A DNA stretch of 64,000 nucleotides. Source: Adiantum capillus-veneris. Taxonomy: Eukaryota > Streptophyta > Polypodiopsida > Polypodiales > Pteridaceae. The position numbers and the translations under genes are program-made. Below are positions 21,959 to 32,645 of this stretch, piece by piece. The notes beneath the pieces were generated by a model. That model saw only the letters and a list, made by a program, of their open reading frames with translations. It did no database searches and was not told the origin of the DNA. The stretch covers positions 16,304,912 to 16,368,911 of the forward strand of contig CM043965.1 of the NCBI GenBank assembly GCA_014529385.2. The letters run 5' to 3'. Numbering within the stretch: position 1 is the first letter of the stretch; each line of letters starts with the position of its first letter.

Positions 21959-23545
21959 TGTAACATTTAATGGCCTAATAACTTATGTGTAGCGGAAATT
22001 AGCATGAACATAGTGGGCATTTCATTAGAATAGATTCCTAATGAGAATTACAAGAGTGCTTGGGTGGAGAGAGCAACAAAAGCATAACACCTAGTTAGAT
22101 AGCATCAACAATAATTTCAAAAGAGAGAGAAATTAAGCTATTGACAACAGTTGAGGACCGGATTTGCATGGAGCCGGTCCCCCCTCCAAAAGGCTTTGTA
22201 TTATGGTTTCTCCCATCAAGAGAGACATTGTACAATACAATTCTTTGTGTTTCTTCAAGACTAGCTAGTGCAATGAAGATGGAAGCTTCATGCACTAAGC
22301 AAAACACTTAATCAAACACAACTTGAATTATCCCCGTTCTCAGACCCAAGACCTCACACACCTTCGAAGATGGTGAGAGCTAGCAGGGTATGAGAGTAGA
22401 TTGAGAGGAACAAGGAGTATCTTACTAGAAAGATGTACATCTCCTCACATAATCACTCATATGTAGCATAGCTTAGCTTAGTAATTAGCTTGGTAGAGGA
22501 GATGAGCATGCATTGAAGCTTGGATCTTGGTTGGATTTGCATCCACATGCCAAAAGAGTGTTGATGTAGGCTTCTATCTCACAAGCTTGGAGTAGGTGAT
22601 GAGTTCTCCATTAAAGCTTGGGAAGAGATAGTGTATTCTTTCTTCACACATGGTCAAGTGTGAGTGTGTGTGTGTGATAATGCCTTGCAAAAATCAGCCC
22701 CCTCTCTCTCTTGGGCGAGCCCTCTTGCTAATTGCTCTTGTTGCAGCCTCATTGGCCCTCCCCAAGTCAAGCCAATTACAATTAAGCAGCATAAGTGATA
22801 GCCTTCTGACATGTGTCCCCCTTTCCCCTTTTGTGAGAGCTTTAGGTAATTAAATAATTAAACTAAACTCTCATTGGACCCCTTTGCCTCCTGGCCAATA
22901 GAAATCAGGCAAGCCATGGGGCTCCTGAATGCTCATTGGACCCCTTGGGAGACTGCCCTATAGTCTTCTAGGAGACTTAATTCTCATTGGTTTCTTTTAT
23001 TAAATGTTTTTAAATTAATTAAACTAGATTTACTCTAGCTTAATTCTCATTGGTTCACTTCAAGGGTCATCCAATAGAAATTGGGCACACCGTGTGGGCA
23101 TCTGGCCTAGGGAGCTGACATGTGTCCCTCATTCCCTTTGTGTAAAGGGAGCCTGTGTGTGTGTGTGGATTTCTCTCTCATCCCCTACCTTTAGGGCTCG
23201 CCCCCTCCCATGTAGGGATGTGCAAAGACTTTTAGGGCACACACAAAGCATCCAATTTTCCCTAGGGTTGACCTTTGGACACAACCTTTGAATTTTGGAA
23301 CCTTAGCATTTTGGAAGTCTTAATGGGCTGAACCTTAGGGTCTTTTTAGCCCATTGTTACACATGGCTCTTTTGCAAATGGCCCCCCCTTTGGATCCCTA
23401 TTTTCCCTCCTTTGGATCCCTACTGTGGCCGGTCTGCTAGCTTAACCAATATTCTAGCTTTTTCTCCCCTGGCCTTCCCCACATTAAATGATCAGTTTAA
23501 TATGAGAAAATCATTTAGGAGAATTAGATATTGATTATTATGACA
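21959..23545. mobile_element. Solo-LTR-like element, copy 2, TSD GGAGC, inside Gypsy-B RT
   Basis: The insert begins TGTAACATTTA and ends TTATTATGACA. GGAGC flanks it at 21954-21958 and 23546-23550. Taking out the insert and one GGAGC leaves the RT frame reading LIELPSPK, so insertion and TSD are clear. It has no coding frame and is homologous to 3189-4887. The donor family is unknown because no internal region occurs in the window. Confidence 0.92.
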
Positions 23546-23550
23546 GGAGC

Positions 23551-24466
23551 TCAATAAGAGCCTTTGCCTTTGAAGGATCCACCTCAATGCCTTTATAGGA
23601 AACCTTGTGACCAAGCAAGATCACTTCATCCTCACCTATGTGACACTTGTCGGGGTTGAGTTGACCTCCCATGTCATAGAGCTTCTTTAAACCTTCTTCT
23701 ACCCTTTGTGGATGCAATGATTTTGAGCTATAAATGCAAAAATCATCAATAAAAACCCTAATGGACTTTCCAAAGAATGCTTGAAACACCATGTTCATGA
23801 AGCGTTGGAAAGTTGCAGGAGCATTTGTCAGACCAAATGGCATGACTCTAAAAGCATAACAACCCCAAGGAGTGATGAAGGTTGTTTTCAACTGATCTTC
23901 CTGTGTGATACCTATTTGAAAGTAACCCGAGTAGCCATCACACACAGTGTACTTCTCATGACCAGCTACCTCATTTAGTATCTCATCTTGAAATGGGAGG
24001 AAAAAGTGATCTCTTTTTGTTGCCTCATTAAGCGGACAGTAATCCACACACACCCTCCACTTGCCGTTTTCTTCGGAGTGACAACAACAGGAGAGACCCA
24101 CTCTGAATTCTCCACTGGATAAATGAAACCTGCTGCTAGAAGATTTCTTACCTCCTTGAGTAAAGCGTGCTCCTTGATGACTCCTAGCCTTCGTAGCTTC
24201 TGAGCCTTAGGTGTGGCCTCTAGATTCAACTCAATTTTGTGTTGAACAGCATCTACTCCACACACATCGGTGTAGTCTTTAGCAAAAATCCTAGGAAATT
24301 TCCTTAACACACCTTTGAGCTCCTCTCTTTCATCCTTTGTAAGTGTTGTAGATAACATACCTTCTAGCATTCTTTCATCTTCCACTTTTTGGTTCTCTTG
24401 GGAACCTACCTCTTCCAAACCTGGGCAAGAGGTCTCTTGGTTTTTTGGCTTAAACCTTACCCCCAT
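23551..24466 (-). pseudogene. pol: Gypsy-B reverse transcriptase, N-terminal and palm
   Basis: Two overlapping frames joined by a shift near 24050. The first (24466-23975) holds 'KFPRIFAKDYTDV' and 'SEWVSPVVVTPKK'. The second (24101-23538) holds 'CVDYCPLNEATKRDHFFLP', 'CDGYSGYFQIGI' (motif A Asp), 'FGLTNAPATFQRFMN' and 'VFIDDFCIYS' (motif C as FIDD, accepted in gypsy RTs). 'LLGHKVSYKGIEVDPSKAKA' precedes the insertion point. Apart from the shift and the insert, the catalytic residues remain. Confidence 0.92.
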
Positions 24467-25449
24467 GACTTCAATGGAAGACTCCTCTTCAGTAATGTTG
24501 CCACTACTTTCTTCTTCTGAAGTGTTATCGGTTCCTCCGTCTCACTTTGAGATGATTCTTCATGGAGCTCCTCTTGGCATTGCTCCTTCATGTCAAAGAC
24601 AACCTTCTTATGATTGTCATTCCTGCAAATTAGCTTTCCACTCTCCCAATCCTGCAAAGCTCGCATTTTCATTAGCCATTGTCTTCCTAGGATAAATGGG
24701 TAACCATTTCCCTTGGTCGACATAACATAAAAATCCACCGCCTTCTTAATGCCAAAGGCCTCCACAAAGACATTTTTACAAATGCCTATGCACCTAGCCT
24801 TGCTATTGTTTGCCATTTTTATTTTTATTTCAGGGGTCTCATGGATGTGCATGCCTAGTTTTTGCATGATTCTCTCTGTCATGATGCAAATTTGTGCACC
24901 CCCATCCACTAGACCTTTCCTAACCAATCTTCCTTTGATGTAACAATCTAGCACAGGTGTAATATCCTCATTCATTTCAGCATGTGCAATTTTTACAACA
25001 AGAACACTCTCTTTTATCTTTCTCCTAGTGCTAACTGCCTTCGTTAAATCCCTCCTAACTTGTGGGCATAATGCAAGAAACTGAGGCCATGAGATATCAG
25101 GACCCTTACCTCTCATGTCTTCCAATAGGTTGTATGGAGCCATACCATGTCCAAGAGGGAAGTCTTGGAGGTTGATACGACGTCGAGTCCTCTTAGCTTC
25201 CTTGGTCTCCTTTGCCTTCTTTTCTCGTGCATGGTCACTTTGTGATGTAACTCCTTCTTTCTCCTTACCTTTTCCTCGGCCACGCTTAATGCCATTTTCT
25301 TCCATGTCAACCTCTCTTGAATTTTTCACCTCTACCACATGCACATTTGGGTCTTGCAAAGTTGGAACTCCTTCCACTCCTTGTGGAGGTGGTCTTGCAC
25401 CATTTGGCCTTTGTAGATCGTGGTTGCTGACTAGTTCCTTCACCTGCAT
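24457..25449 (-). CDS. pol: Gypsy-B protease segment (DGGA active site)
   Basis: A 330-codon frame overlapping the gag frame by about 140 bp. The first 110 residues are basic and charged. A retropepsin fold follows, with 'GLVDGGAQICIMTE' at the active-site position and 'FILGRQWLMKMRALQDWESG' at the usual ILG-W-L site. The expected active-site triplet is DTG or DSG, and here it is D-G-G. The Asp itself is kept. The acidic tail leads to RT. Confidence 0.8.
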   Translation of the reverse strand: MQVKELVSNHDLQRPNGARPPPQGVEGVPTLQDPNVHVVEVKNSREVDMEENGIKRGRGKGKEKEGVTSQSDHAREKKAKETKEAKRTRRRINLQDFPLGHGMAPYNLLEDMRGKGPDISWPQFLALCPQVRRDLTKAVSTRRKIKESVLVVKIAHAEMNEDITPVLDCYIKGRLVRKGLVDGGAQICIMTERIMQKLGMHIHETPEIKIKMANNSKARCIGICKNVFVEAFGIKKAVDFYVMSTKGNGYPFILGRQWLMKMRALQDWESGKLICRNDNHKKVVFDMKEQCQEELHEESSQSETEEPITLQKKKVVATLLKRSLPLKSWG

Positions 25450-26191
25450 TCATCACTGGGTAATTCAAGTTAGGTCTCCTTGGCTCCCCACGGGGCCAAG
25501 GACAATTATACATCCCATGTCCAGACTCACCGCAATTCCAACATTGCAAGACTCTCCTAGGTCGTGAATCTCGCTCTTCAGACTTCTTTGCTTGTCCCTT
25601 TGGACCTACAGCTTGTGCAAGGTGAATTGACAGGCTGCTTAAAGATTCATTTAACTTCTTGATTACTTCAGTTGTTACCTCATGAAGCTCCCTAGATGTT
25701 GATGCTTGTGACGTACCTTTGGGTCTAAGACCTTCTATTGGAACCTCTCCCCTTAAGCACTTGAGTTTGCTATACTTCTCAGCAGCCCTAGTTTCCGCTG
25801 CATCAAAAGTAGCAGGTGCACCTACCTCAACTTTTACCTTAAGTTCAGGATAGAGTCCAGCTATGAACCTCTCCTTCTTTAGAAATTCTGCACCATCACT
25901 AGGGTTAGCAACATCTCGTATCCATAGAGCCCAAAGACGTAGAAACTCTTGCTTGTACAAGTAGTAGTCATCTAAGTCTTTTTGCTTATGAGAAACAATG
26001 TCTTGCCATAATTTTTGAGTGTTTTGGGGATCGAAGAAGTATTTCTTGAAATGATTCAAAACTTTCGTGTAATTCCCCTTAACTTCCTCAGGCAAAGAGT
26101 CAAACCAAGTACTAACATCTTTCTTAAGGACCACCTCAAACATTTCTACACGTTCTTGATCAGTTATTATCCTCTTGATACGGCAAGACAT
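25307..26191 (-). CDS. gag: Gypsy-B gag
   Basis: 294-codon frame. Residues about 1-130 carry the Retrotrans_gag pattern ('STWFDSLPEEVKGNY', 'YYLYKQEFLRLWALW', 'RFIAGLYPELKVKV'). The zinc knuckle CWNCGESGHGMYNC is at residues 217-230. Phrases just after it ('GRGEKF') are in a frame that leaves the normal gag path near 25440, where the overlapping protease frame takes over. The N-terminus may be truncated: the first residues lack the usual upstream part, and stops lie before 26191. Confidence 0.85.
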   Translation of the reverse strand: MSCRIKRIITDQERVEMFEVVLKKDVSTWFDSLPEEVKGNYTKVLNHFKKYFFDPQNTQKLWQDIVSHKQKDLDDYYLYKQEFLRLWALWIRDVANPSDGAEFLKKERFIAGLYPELKVKVEVGAPATFDAAETRAAEKYSKLKCLRGEVPIEGLRPKGTSQASTSRELHEVTTEVIKKLNESLSSLSIHLAQAVGPKGQAKKSEERDSRPRRVLQCWNCGESGHGMYNCPWPRGEPRRPNLNYPVMNAGEGTSQQPRSTKAKWCKTTSTRSGRSSNFARPKCACGRGEKFKRG

Positions 26192-26896
26192 TTTGAAATT
26201 CGCTAAAAATAATTATGCATCCTCTCCAGGCTCTCCAAAGAAAAGAGGATATCCAGACATTTGGCATTGGCTCTCCATTGAGCTGATTTCAAAGTGACAC
26301 ACGTTTTTGTTTTTTTCTTTCTTTAAAAGATTTACACAATAATATTTTCTAAATTGCAATCTATTCTACAACAAAATAAAAATATTCACATCAAATGACC
26401 TATGATAATCAATAAGAGGTAGAATGACAGGGTTTGGTGATGCGAGAATTTCTCCTACACTTTGGGCACCAAACATGAACACCATACGTTGTTGAAAATG
26501 GGTTTTTCTACTAATTGCAATGTTTACTCTAATGTGTGGAGTGAAATGAAAGGGGAAAACCTCTATTCCTGGGCCATTATCCATGGTCTATACATGACCT
26601 AATTCTTAAAACAAAACAAAAATATAGACGTCCAAACTAAGGTCGTACCTAATGAGAGGCAAAATAAAAGGATTTATCGAAGCGTTTATTTCGGCTAACC
26701 TAAGAGAACCTAAAAGTCTACGAATTACACGTTGAAATTGCAACTTAGAACTAACAATTATCTGTACCTTTTGCCTTGAAATCGGAATGAAAGGATCATA
26801 CAAATTTTCATGATTCATGCAAACTACTTGACTATTCTAAAGATTGATCCTACACAAAAACATACACAAGTTGGTTCCTCTGTCGGGGCACCAATT
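26192..26896 (-). other. Gypsy-B leader and candidate primer site
   Basis: A non-coding 5' leader. Immediately after the LTR the minus strand reads AATTGGTGCCCCGACAGAGG (about 26877-26896), the position and TGG start expected of a primer site. I cannot assign the tRNA from memory. Confidence 0.6.
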
Positions 26897-27070
26897 TGAG
26901 GCGGTCCGGGGCCGGCAACAAGAAGACTGGCCTCTAAGCACTCTTCTAGGCTCCCGTGCTGCTCAATTGGGTTGGGGTTGGAAAAAAACAACAACACACA
27001 CACAAACCCGCAACCTAACCCTACACAAATTTGGGGCACCACCTAATTTTGGATGCGAACTAGCACACGT

Positions 27071-27113
<43 letters not shown>

Positions 27114-28783
27114 CTGCTCGGGCTGCTTTGAAATGTATCGACAGTGATCAAGCAAACACAATTATATATGTAAGAAATAGAGAGAAGGGGGAGGGGGTGC
27201 TTGTTGCATTAATACCTTCATACAAATCTGTCATGACTAATCAAAGTGAGATTAGTATTTGTTCAACATAGCTTGCATAAATTACACCACAACACATCAC
27301 AAGAAAAGCCACCCCAATCACTGTCTTAAGGCCAAGGGAGTCCTCTCCACCCTGTCGCCCTCTTACAGTATGTGGGATTTATGGCTAAATTGATGACAAC
27401 ACCCAGAGACAAGCTATCAAGAACTTAAAAAAACACCAAGACACTTACACATCATTGTTGTCCATTACTTCACATTGGAAGAGGAACAAAGTATCCAAGC
27501 TTAGTCCAAATCCACCCTCCTTGATTCAGCAAATGTTGGGCTCACTCTAGTAGGAGAAATGATAGATTTCCTACTCTCAATTGAATGATCACTCTCTCTT
27601 ACAATGGCATAGAGTTCCCTTGCTAATCACCCCTAATACAACACATGCATATACATAAGACAATGAGCTTCCACTCAACAGCTCCTTCTAGAGAGGTTGA
27701 GCTTGGCTTCTCAAGCTATAGCATAGTGCTCTTGCTTATGGCTCCCCCCTTTTGTGCTAGCTACACCCTCCTTTTATAGCAATTTTGAGGGCTAGGGTTA
27801 CTCCTCTAACCATGGTTGGGTTAGATTTTCAGCACTTATCTAATTTCTTTTGCTTGGAATTATCAAGAAGTTGGTGTGGATAGATGAAGAAGAGTGAGAG
27901 GAGAGAAGTGGAGGTGATAGGACTTTTCATAGTAGGTTAGTGTTAGTAAATTAGTAGAGTTAGTATTTTTATTGATTTACAAATGGAATTGGATATTTAC
28001 AATGGGAGTATCCAAGTAGGATACAAATAAGGAAGAAAAAACTCTTAATAGGTAAGAAAATATGGATTTCTTACAATGTTGATGCTCCAAGTGTCTTGAG
28101 TAGGGTCAATTTTGACGCTTGTTTTGACGGTCCACTAGCTTTGACGGTACGTTTTTCCTCCACTCTTGACCTTCCTTGGGAGCCAAGGTAAGTGAACATG
28201 AGTAATCAATCACCATGATGATGTCTTTCAAGAGAAGAGGCTGAATTTTTTGGTTTTTTGATAGATATGGGTAATATGGATGAGGAAAAATGAGACTAGG
28301 TGGTCAATTTTGGAATGGAAGTGTGTGTAGGAGACATGAGTTCACCATGGTTTCTCTTATTCTTCAAGGTTGAGAAGAAGGTGAGTAGGGTGCATAGAGG
28401 AGTGGTGAGAGAGGTGGGGATGATGAGTGGAGAAGTGTGTGTGAAAGAGGAAAATGATAAAGCGGAAGAGGGAGTGTGGCAGCATGGCATGGGCAAACTG
28501 GGGTCCACCAATAAAATCATAGCTCATAGCTCGTAGCTCAAAAAAATATGGAAAACTTTGAGGCAAAAGTTCAGCCCACGAGCTACAACTTTTGTTTGTA
28601 TCACCTTTTCAAATTCGGAGAGCAAGTGACCTTTAAAAATTCAACAAAACCGACTGTCTTTTCCCACTGCACAAAGCCCTTGTGGGGTCCTTCTTTGGAT
28701 GATTCTTTTGAATGCCTCCAAGAGTGAGCCCTCCATAGTGCATACATGCATGCCACATACCCTTGACCTTATTTGGTAGGTCT
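26897..28783 (-). mobile_element. Gypsy-B 5' LTR
   Basis: Collinear with 17604-19550, including TGAGGCGGTCCGGGG at the left and TTATTTGGTAGG at the right. Its GA tract is short (27072-27111). Confidence 0.8.
27072..27111. repeat. (GA)n microsatellite in Gypsy-B 5' LTR
   Basis: About 20 GA units at the site homologous to the 116-bp tract in the other LTR. Confidence 0.97.
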
Positions 28784-29489
28784 ATAATTGAAGATATTAT
28801 TTAGATCATGATATAAATGAATAGTACAACTAAGAAAATCAAATACTGAGGGGTCTAAAAAAATATGTAGATGTCAAATATAAATAATATAGGTGGAAAA
28901 AAATATAAAAGGGTCAAAATAAATCTCTCTCATTATAAGTCTACCATAAAAAGATGAATATTTTTTGTGTTATAATTTATGAGAGTAATAGAGAATAGAT
29001 GTAGGAAGGAAAAAAATCACAATAGTGAAAAAATATACACATAAATAAAACTAGTTTTTTTGGATTTTTGTTGGGATGGAGTTACACCAAAAATACGAGA
29101 AGCTTGCATGAAGCTTGTTTGGTAAGAAAAATTGTGGTAATGGTGAGTCAATGTACATAGCATAAATAACACACACCTAAGTATAAATATTTAAATAAAT
29201 ACCAAAATAATTATGAAAATTTCTTATATTTAGGCCCTATATACAATGAAATATTTACACACAAAGAGGCCGTAATATACCTTTTTTTATTTTTATTTTT
29301 ATTTTTTTGGCTCGACTAGCCCAGTGACTATAGCTAATTGAGAGTTTTTAAGAAAATATGGGGAAAGTCCCCTAACTCACACACGCCTATGTACAGTGAA
29401 ATGGTAGGGATAGCCATAGTGTTTGGGTGATTTTGGTAGGGTGAGGTAGCTCACTATGACAATTTATAATATCTGAAAAACGGCTATCA
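28784..29489. other. AT-rich 706-bp segment present only beside the Gypsy-B 5' LTR
   Basis: It lies between the end of LTR homology and the point where Copia-B resumes. It ends ...GGCTATCA, which would give a TG start on the minus strand. It has no counterpart at the other LTR and no coding. Either the true LTR is longer and the 3' copy lost its start with the polypurine tract, or this is a separate insertion. It includes a T-rich (ATTTTT)n-like run near 29280. Confidence 0.5.
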
Positions 29490-30454
29490 ATAGCATGTGT
29501 TGTTCCCACTCTGTTTCTCCTCTTTTTGGGCAATTTTCACATCAGGTGCAACATGGCTGTGTTGAGGATGCAGGCGATGTTGAGGATGTTGCAGGTCTTG
29601 CTGCAAGGATTGTTGTTGTTAGATTTGTTTTGCCTACAGTTGAGCAAGCTTGTTGGGATGTAAAAGATGCGCAGGCTCATGCATTGATTGTGTTTTTTGT
29701 GAAGCACACTATTACTCCCAACATTCGTTCAGTAAAATCTACAAAACATGCTTGGGATATCTGGATGGTTTTTATGCAAGTCGCAATGAGGCAAAAATTG
29801 CATTGCTGCGTAAAGAGCTGGAGTCAAGATATGCATGAGGAAGATGATATAGACACTTTCCTTATTAGTGTCAAGGATATCAATGAGAAACTTATTTCTA
29901 CAGATGAAGTCATTTCAGACAACACAGACTCTTCTTGATGCCTTGCCAGATTCTTACCATACTTTTGCTAGAACTTGGAGACTTATGACCCAAGGAAATC
30001 CTGAAGTTTTTAAGTTTGATGCATTGTGCACATTGCTGTTGCAAGAGTTACTTTCCAAAAAAAAAGGGACTAGACAGCGTGCAGTTAAACAGGCTTTTAT
30101 TGTTGCTCAAAGAAAAGGTGGTAACAGCAATGCAACCACTTCTTATGGTTCTTCTACGAGTGGAAAATCATATGTTCCTAATGCTTCTGCTGGCAGCAAT
30201 TCGTTTGAACATTCTAGTGATAAGGGCAAAAAGAAGATGTGTTGTCATTATTGTAAAGCTAATGATCACTTGATCAAGCAGTGTCTGGCCAAAGAGGCTG
30301 GTTCCACTATAATACTGGTTCCACCACAAATGCAGCTATTGTTGAGTCTTTTGTGAAAGGAGACTCTAATGCTAATGTTGATGCAAATGGGCTTTTGGTG
30401 TAGAGTGAACTTATAATCCTGTTGTCCATGATGCATGCATGTCAGTTGCTGTAG
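29490..30454 (+). pseudogene. gag: Copia-B gag remnant (right half of interrupted copia)
   Basis: Resumes with ATAGCATGTGTTGTTCCC and follows Copia-1 gag in two frames (29495-29938 and 29868-30356): 'VEQACWDVKDAQAHAL', 'LDALPDSYHTFARTWRLM', and the zinc knuckle CHYCKANDHLIKQC. It lacks about 150 bp near the gag start relative to Copia-1. Similarity ends near 30454, just before where the protease would begin. Confidence 0.88.
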
Positions 30455-31024
30455 TAAGAAAATATTGCGTTGGATTCCTAAACGACTATTGGAAGCCCAA
30501 GGCTACTATCAAGGAAATGATCAAATTTGGGTGCCAAAACGTAAATTGTATCCTTACCTGTCATCTAACCCATGTGAGCCCAATCCTGTAGCTCCAAAAC
30601 AAATTGACAATCGTGGAAAGAAAAAAATCATAGAATGCTACACAACCACTCCAGAGCTAGTTTGGGTACCGAAGAAAGAACGATTTGTTCCACCTAGCTC
30701 AGGAAGGGGAGAGTCCCATGAAGCTTCTAGCTCCTCATGTAATGCATCCATAAAGGTAAAAGCTTCTCCACAGCCTCCACCTACAATAGTGGACCTCCAT
30801 AAAGCTACAAAGGAATCACACCTCCAAGTGTTCAAAAATCACTTGATGAACCACTTCAAGTTCGATCCTGGGAGAATACCTTACCACCCTTGCAACTCGA
30901 TGAGGCACCAAAGGTAATAGAAAACTACTGGAAAAAATCCTCACCTATTACCAACTGGAACAATTGGTTTCAAAGGGTGACGAGCACATTTCAAACGGTA
31001 TGATCTACCCAAGGAAGGGGGGAG
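30455..31024 (+). pseudogene. 3' internal end of another LTR element, 'WVPK' repeat frame and polypurine tract
   Basis: An open frame of about 150 codons with recurring W-[IV]-P-K strings ('WIPKRLLEAQG', 'IWVPKRKLYPYLSSN', 'VWVPKKERFVPPSS') followed by a proline- and serine-rich part. I do not recognise the protein. It is followed at about 31008-31024 by CCAAGGAAGGGGGGAG, a clear polypurine tract, so this is the 3' end of an element whose LTR starts at 31025. A similar 'IWVSK ... KWIWKKKNPYL' string occurs in the Giant element near 46865-46985. Confidence 0.5.
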
Positions 31025-31586
31025 TGTTTGCTGACACACATCATTCACTTACTCCCCTCTCAACCTTCCTCCCTGACCTCTCAATCTCCCAATCTTAGGG
31101 AATGTATATATAAAGACTTATACTCACAAAAAGGAAAAATAGTAAAGAGCAAGAGCAATTAGCAAACGAGTATGCACAATAAAAGTCAAAAAATTGACCC
31201 AGACCTACACATTCACATCCGGTACACTAAAACAGAAACCTATGTCATAAAACACCTTTGATCTTCATCACTCGAGTGATGGAGGGTAGGTAGGATTAGT
31301 ACGATAGAAGTGTTTCTGTTTTAGAGTTTAGTGATTAGGAAAGTTCTTTCTTCCCACTGATGTGCCTCCTAGAGGTATTCTTTGTGTTTCCTCATGTGTA
31401 CAGGAACGTGTTGTTGTGGTTAGGATTTGGACCTTCATGGAATCTTTCTCTCATCCACTTTTCAAATCAAGCGCGATCATCAACACAAACAGGTGTTTCT
31501 TGTCCATTAGCATTGCCCCTTATCTTTTTGCATCCATGTTTGTCTGCTTTAATTGTAATTGGTAACATAATATTCAGCGCATTTTC
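31025..31586 (+). mobile_element. LTR after polypurine tract (extent uncertain)
   Basis: Starts TGTTTGCTGACACAC right after the polypurine tract. It has a TATA-like TATATATAAAG at 31105-31115. A sequence similar to a copia primer site, TGGTATCAAAC, occurs at 31588-31598, which would put the LTR end near 31586. No second copy in the window confirms the end. Confidence 0.5.
31105..31115 (+). promoter_or_regulatory. Candidate TATA box in LTR
   Basis: TATATATAAAG about 80 bp into the putative LTR, a strong plant TATA consensus. Confidence 0.5.
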
Positions 31587-31599
31587 TTGGTATCAAACA

Positions 31600-32645
31600 T
31601 TAAATTCAATGTAATTTTTTTTCATTCACTTGTCTAGGTTTAAAAATGAAGCAGTCCGACTAAGCTAGTTTGACTAAGTTAGGTGTTAGAGATCTTCTCT
31701 TAATACCATGGGGAATGCCTTCCTAATAATTAATGGTTACTTAGGTTCTTAATTCGATTTAGGCAGCATTGTGTGAAATGTACTAGGGCTTTCTAGTGGG
31801 CTTAGTCCCTATTGACCTTTAGCTTAAGTATTATAAAGGGAGTTTACTAGTGTGATGAGCCTGGGGAGGGTAACAGTGTTATATGACCCCCCAAAGTTAC
31901 AAAATTAAAATGCTGAAAACGAACAAAAAAAAAATCAAAGTGCCACAATTTAAAATCTTAAGCTAGAAGAGAAATCTCAGCTTGAATTGGTACTTCACTC
32001 ACATGTATCGCCTATGGTACTAGAGCCCTAGAGGTTCCCAGTGTGGGCGCTTTTCCTTGAAAAGCAAAAAACCCAAGGCATACAAAATAAGCACACACAT
32101 CAAAATTTAATCATTGTGAAAAGACTTTGGGGTGTCAAAGAAAAGGTAATCAGTCAGGTGATGATTTCATGAGGAATTCCTTTTGTTGTAGCTTAACTAC
32201 AAGGTCTTCTAGGTATAGCCTCTAATCAGCCCTCGAACATGAAATACTTGGCTCTCGCGATTAAACAGCTTAATTGACCAGAGGAAATTGAGAAGCTTAC
32301 CCATGGTATTAATAGTCGATCTTTAGTGCCTTTCAACCATTAAATTAGCGACCCCAGACTTGTTTAATTTTTTACCTTTACAGTTGTTTATGCATTTGAT
32401 TATATTGCAATTAAATGTTTATTGCTGACAAATGGTTTAAAATTCTCTTACCAATCAAATTGACTGCCTACAACTGCATATGCTTTTTAATTGCTTATGA
32501 GAATGCAATTACTGTGCCAATGTTGTTTGATTTTGCAGTAACTGAAGGAGGCTAAGGACATTCATCTCAAAAGCTCTTCCACCTCGACGAACGAGTTGCA
32601 ACTCAATAGCTTCCGAGGATGGAATCTACATCGGGAAGGGGGGCA
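31600..32645 (+). other. Non-coding 3' internal part of Asp-PBS gypsy copy 2
   Basis: No open frame. It ends GGGAAGGGGGGCA (32633-32645), a polypurine tract directly before the LTR at 32646, so at least the right part belongs to that element. The left limit is uncertain. Confidence 0.45.

Larger units (their letters stand above)
17604..29489 (-). mobile_element. Gypsy-B: Ty3/gypsy (Tat-type, dual RNase H), inserted in Copia-B
   Basis: A minus-strand element with LTR-like direct repeats at 17604-19550 and 26897-28783. The order on the minus strand is gag, protease, RT, RNase H, second RNase H, integrase. Both ends abut Copia-B sequence. ATAG occurs at both junctions (TATAG left, AATAG right), suggesting a 4-5 bp TSD. 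An RNase H of the archaeal-like type between RNase H and integrase is known for the Tat lineage. Frameshifts and a 1587-bp insert in RT make it inactive. Confidence 0.85.

Noticed and set aside
31360-31614. 84-codon frame as a gene
   Set aside because: It lies in the putative LTR, two overlapping registers are open, and there is no motif.
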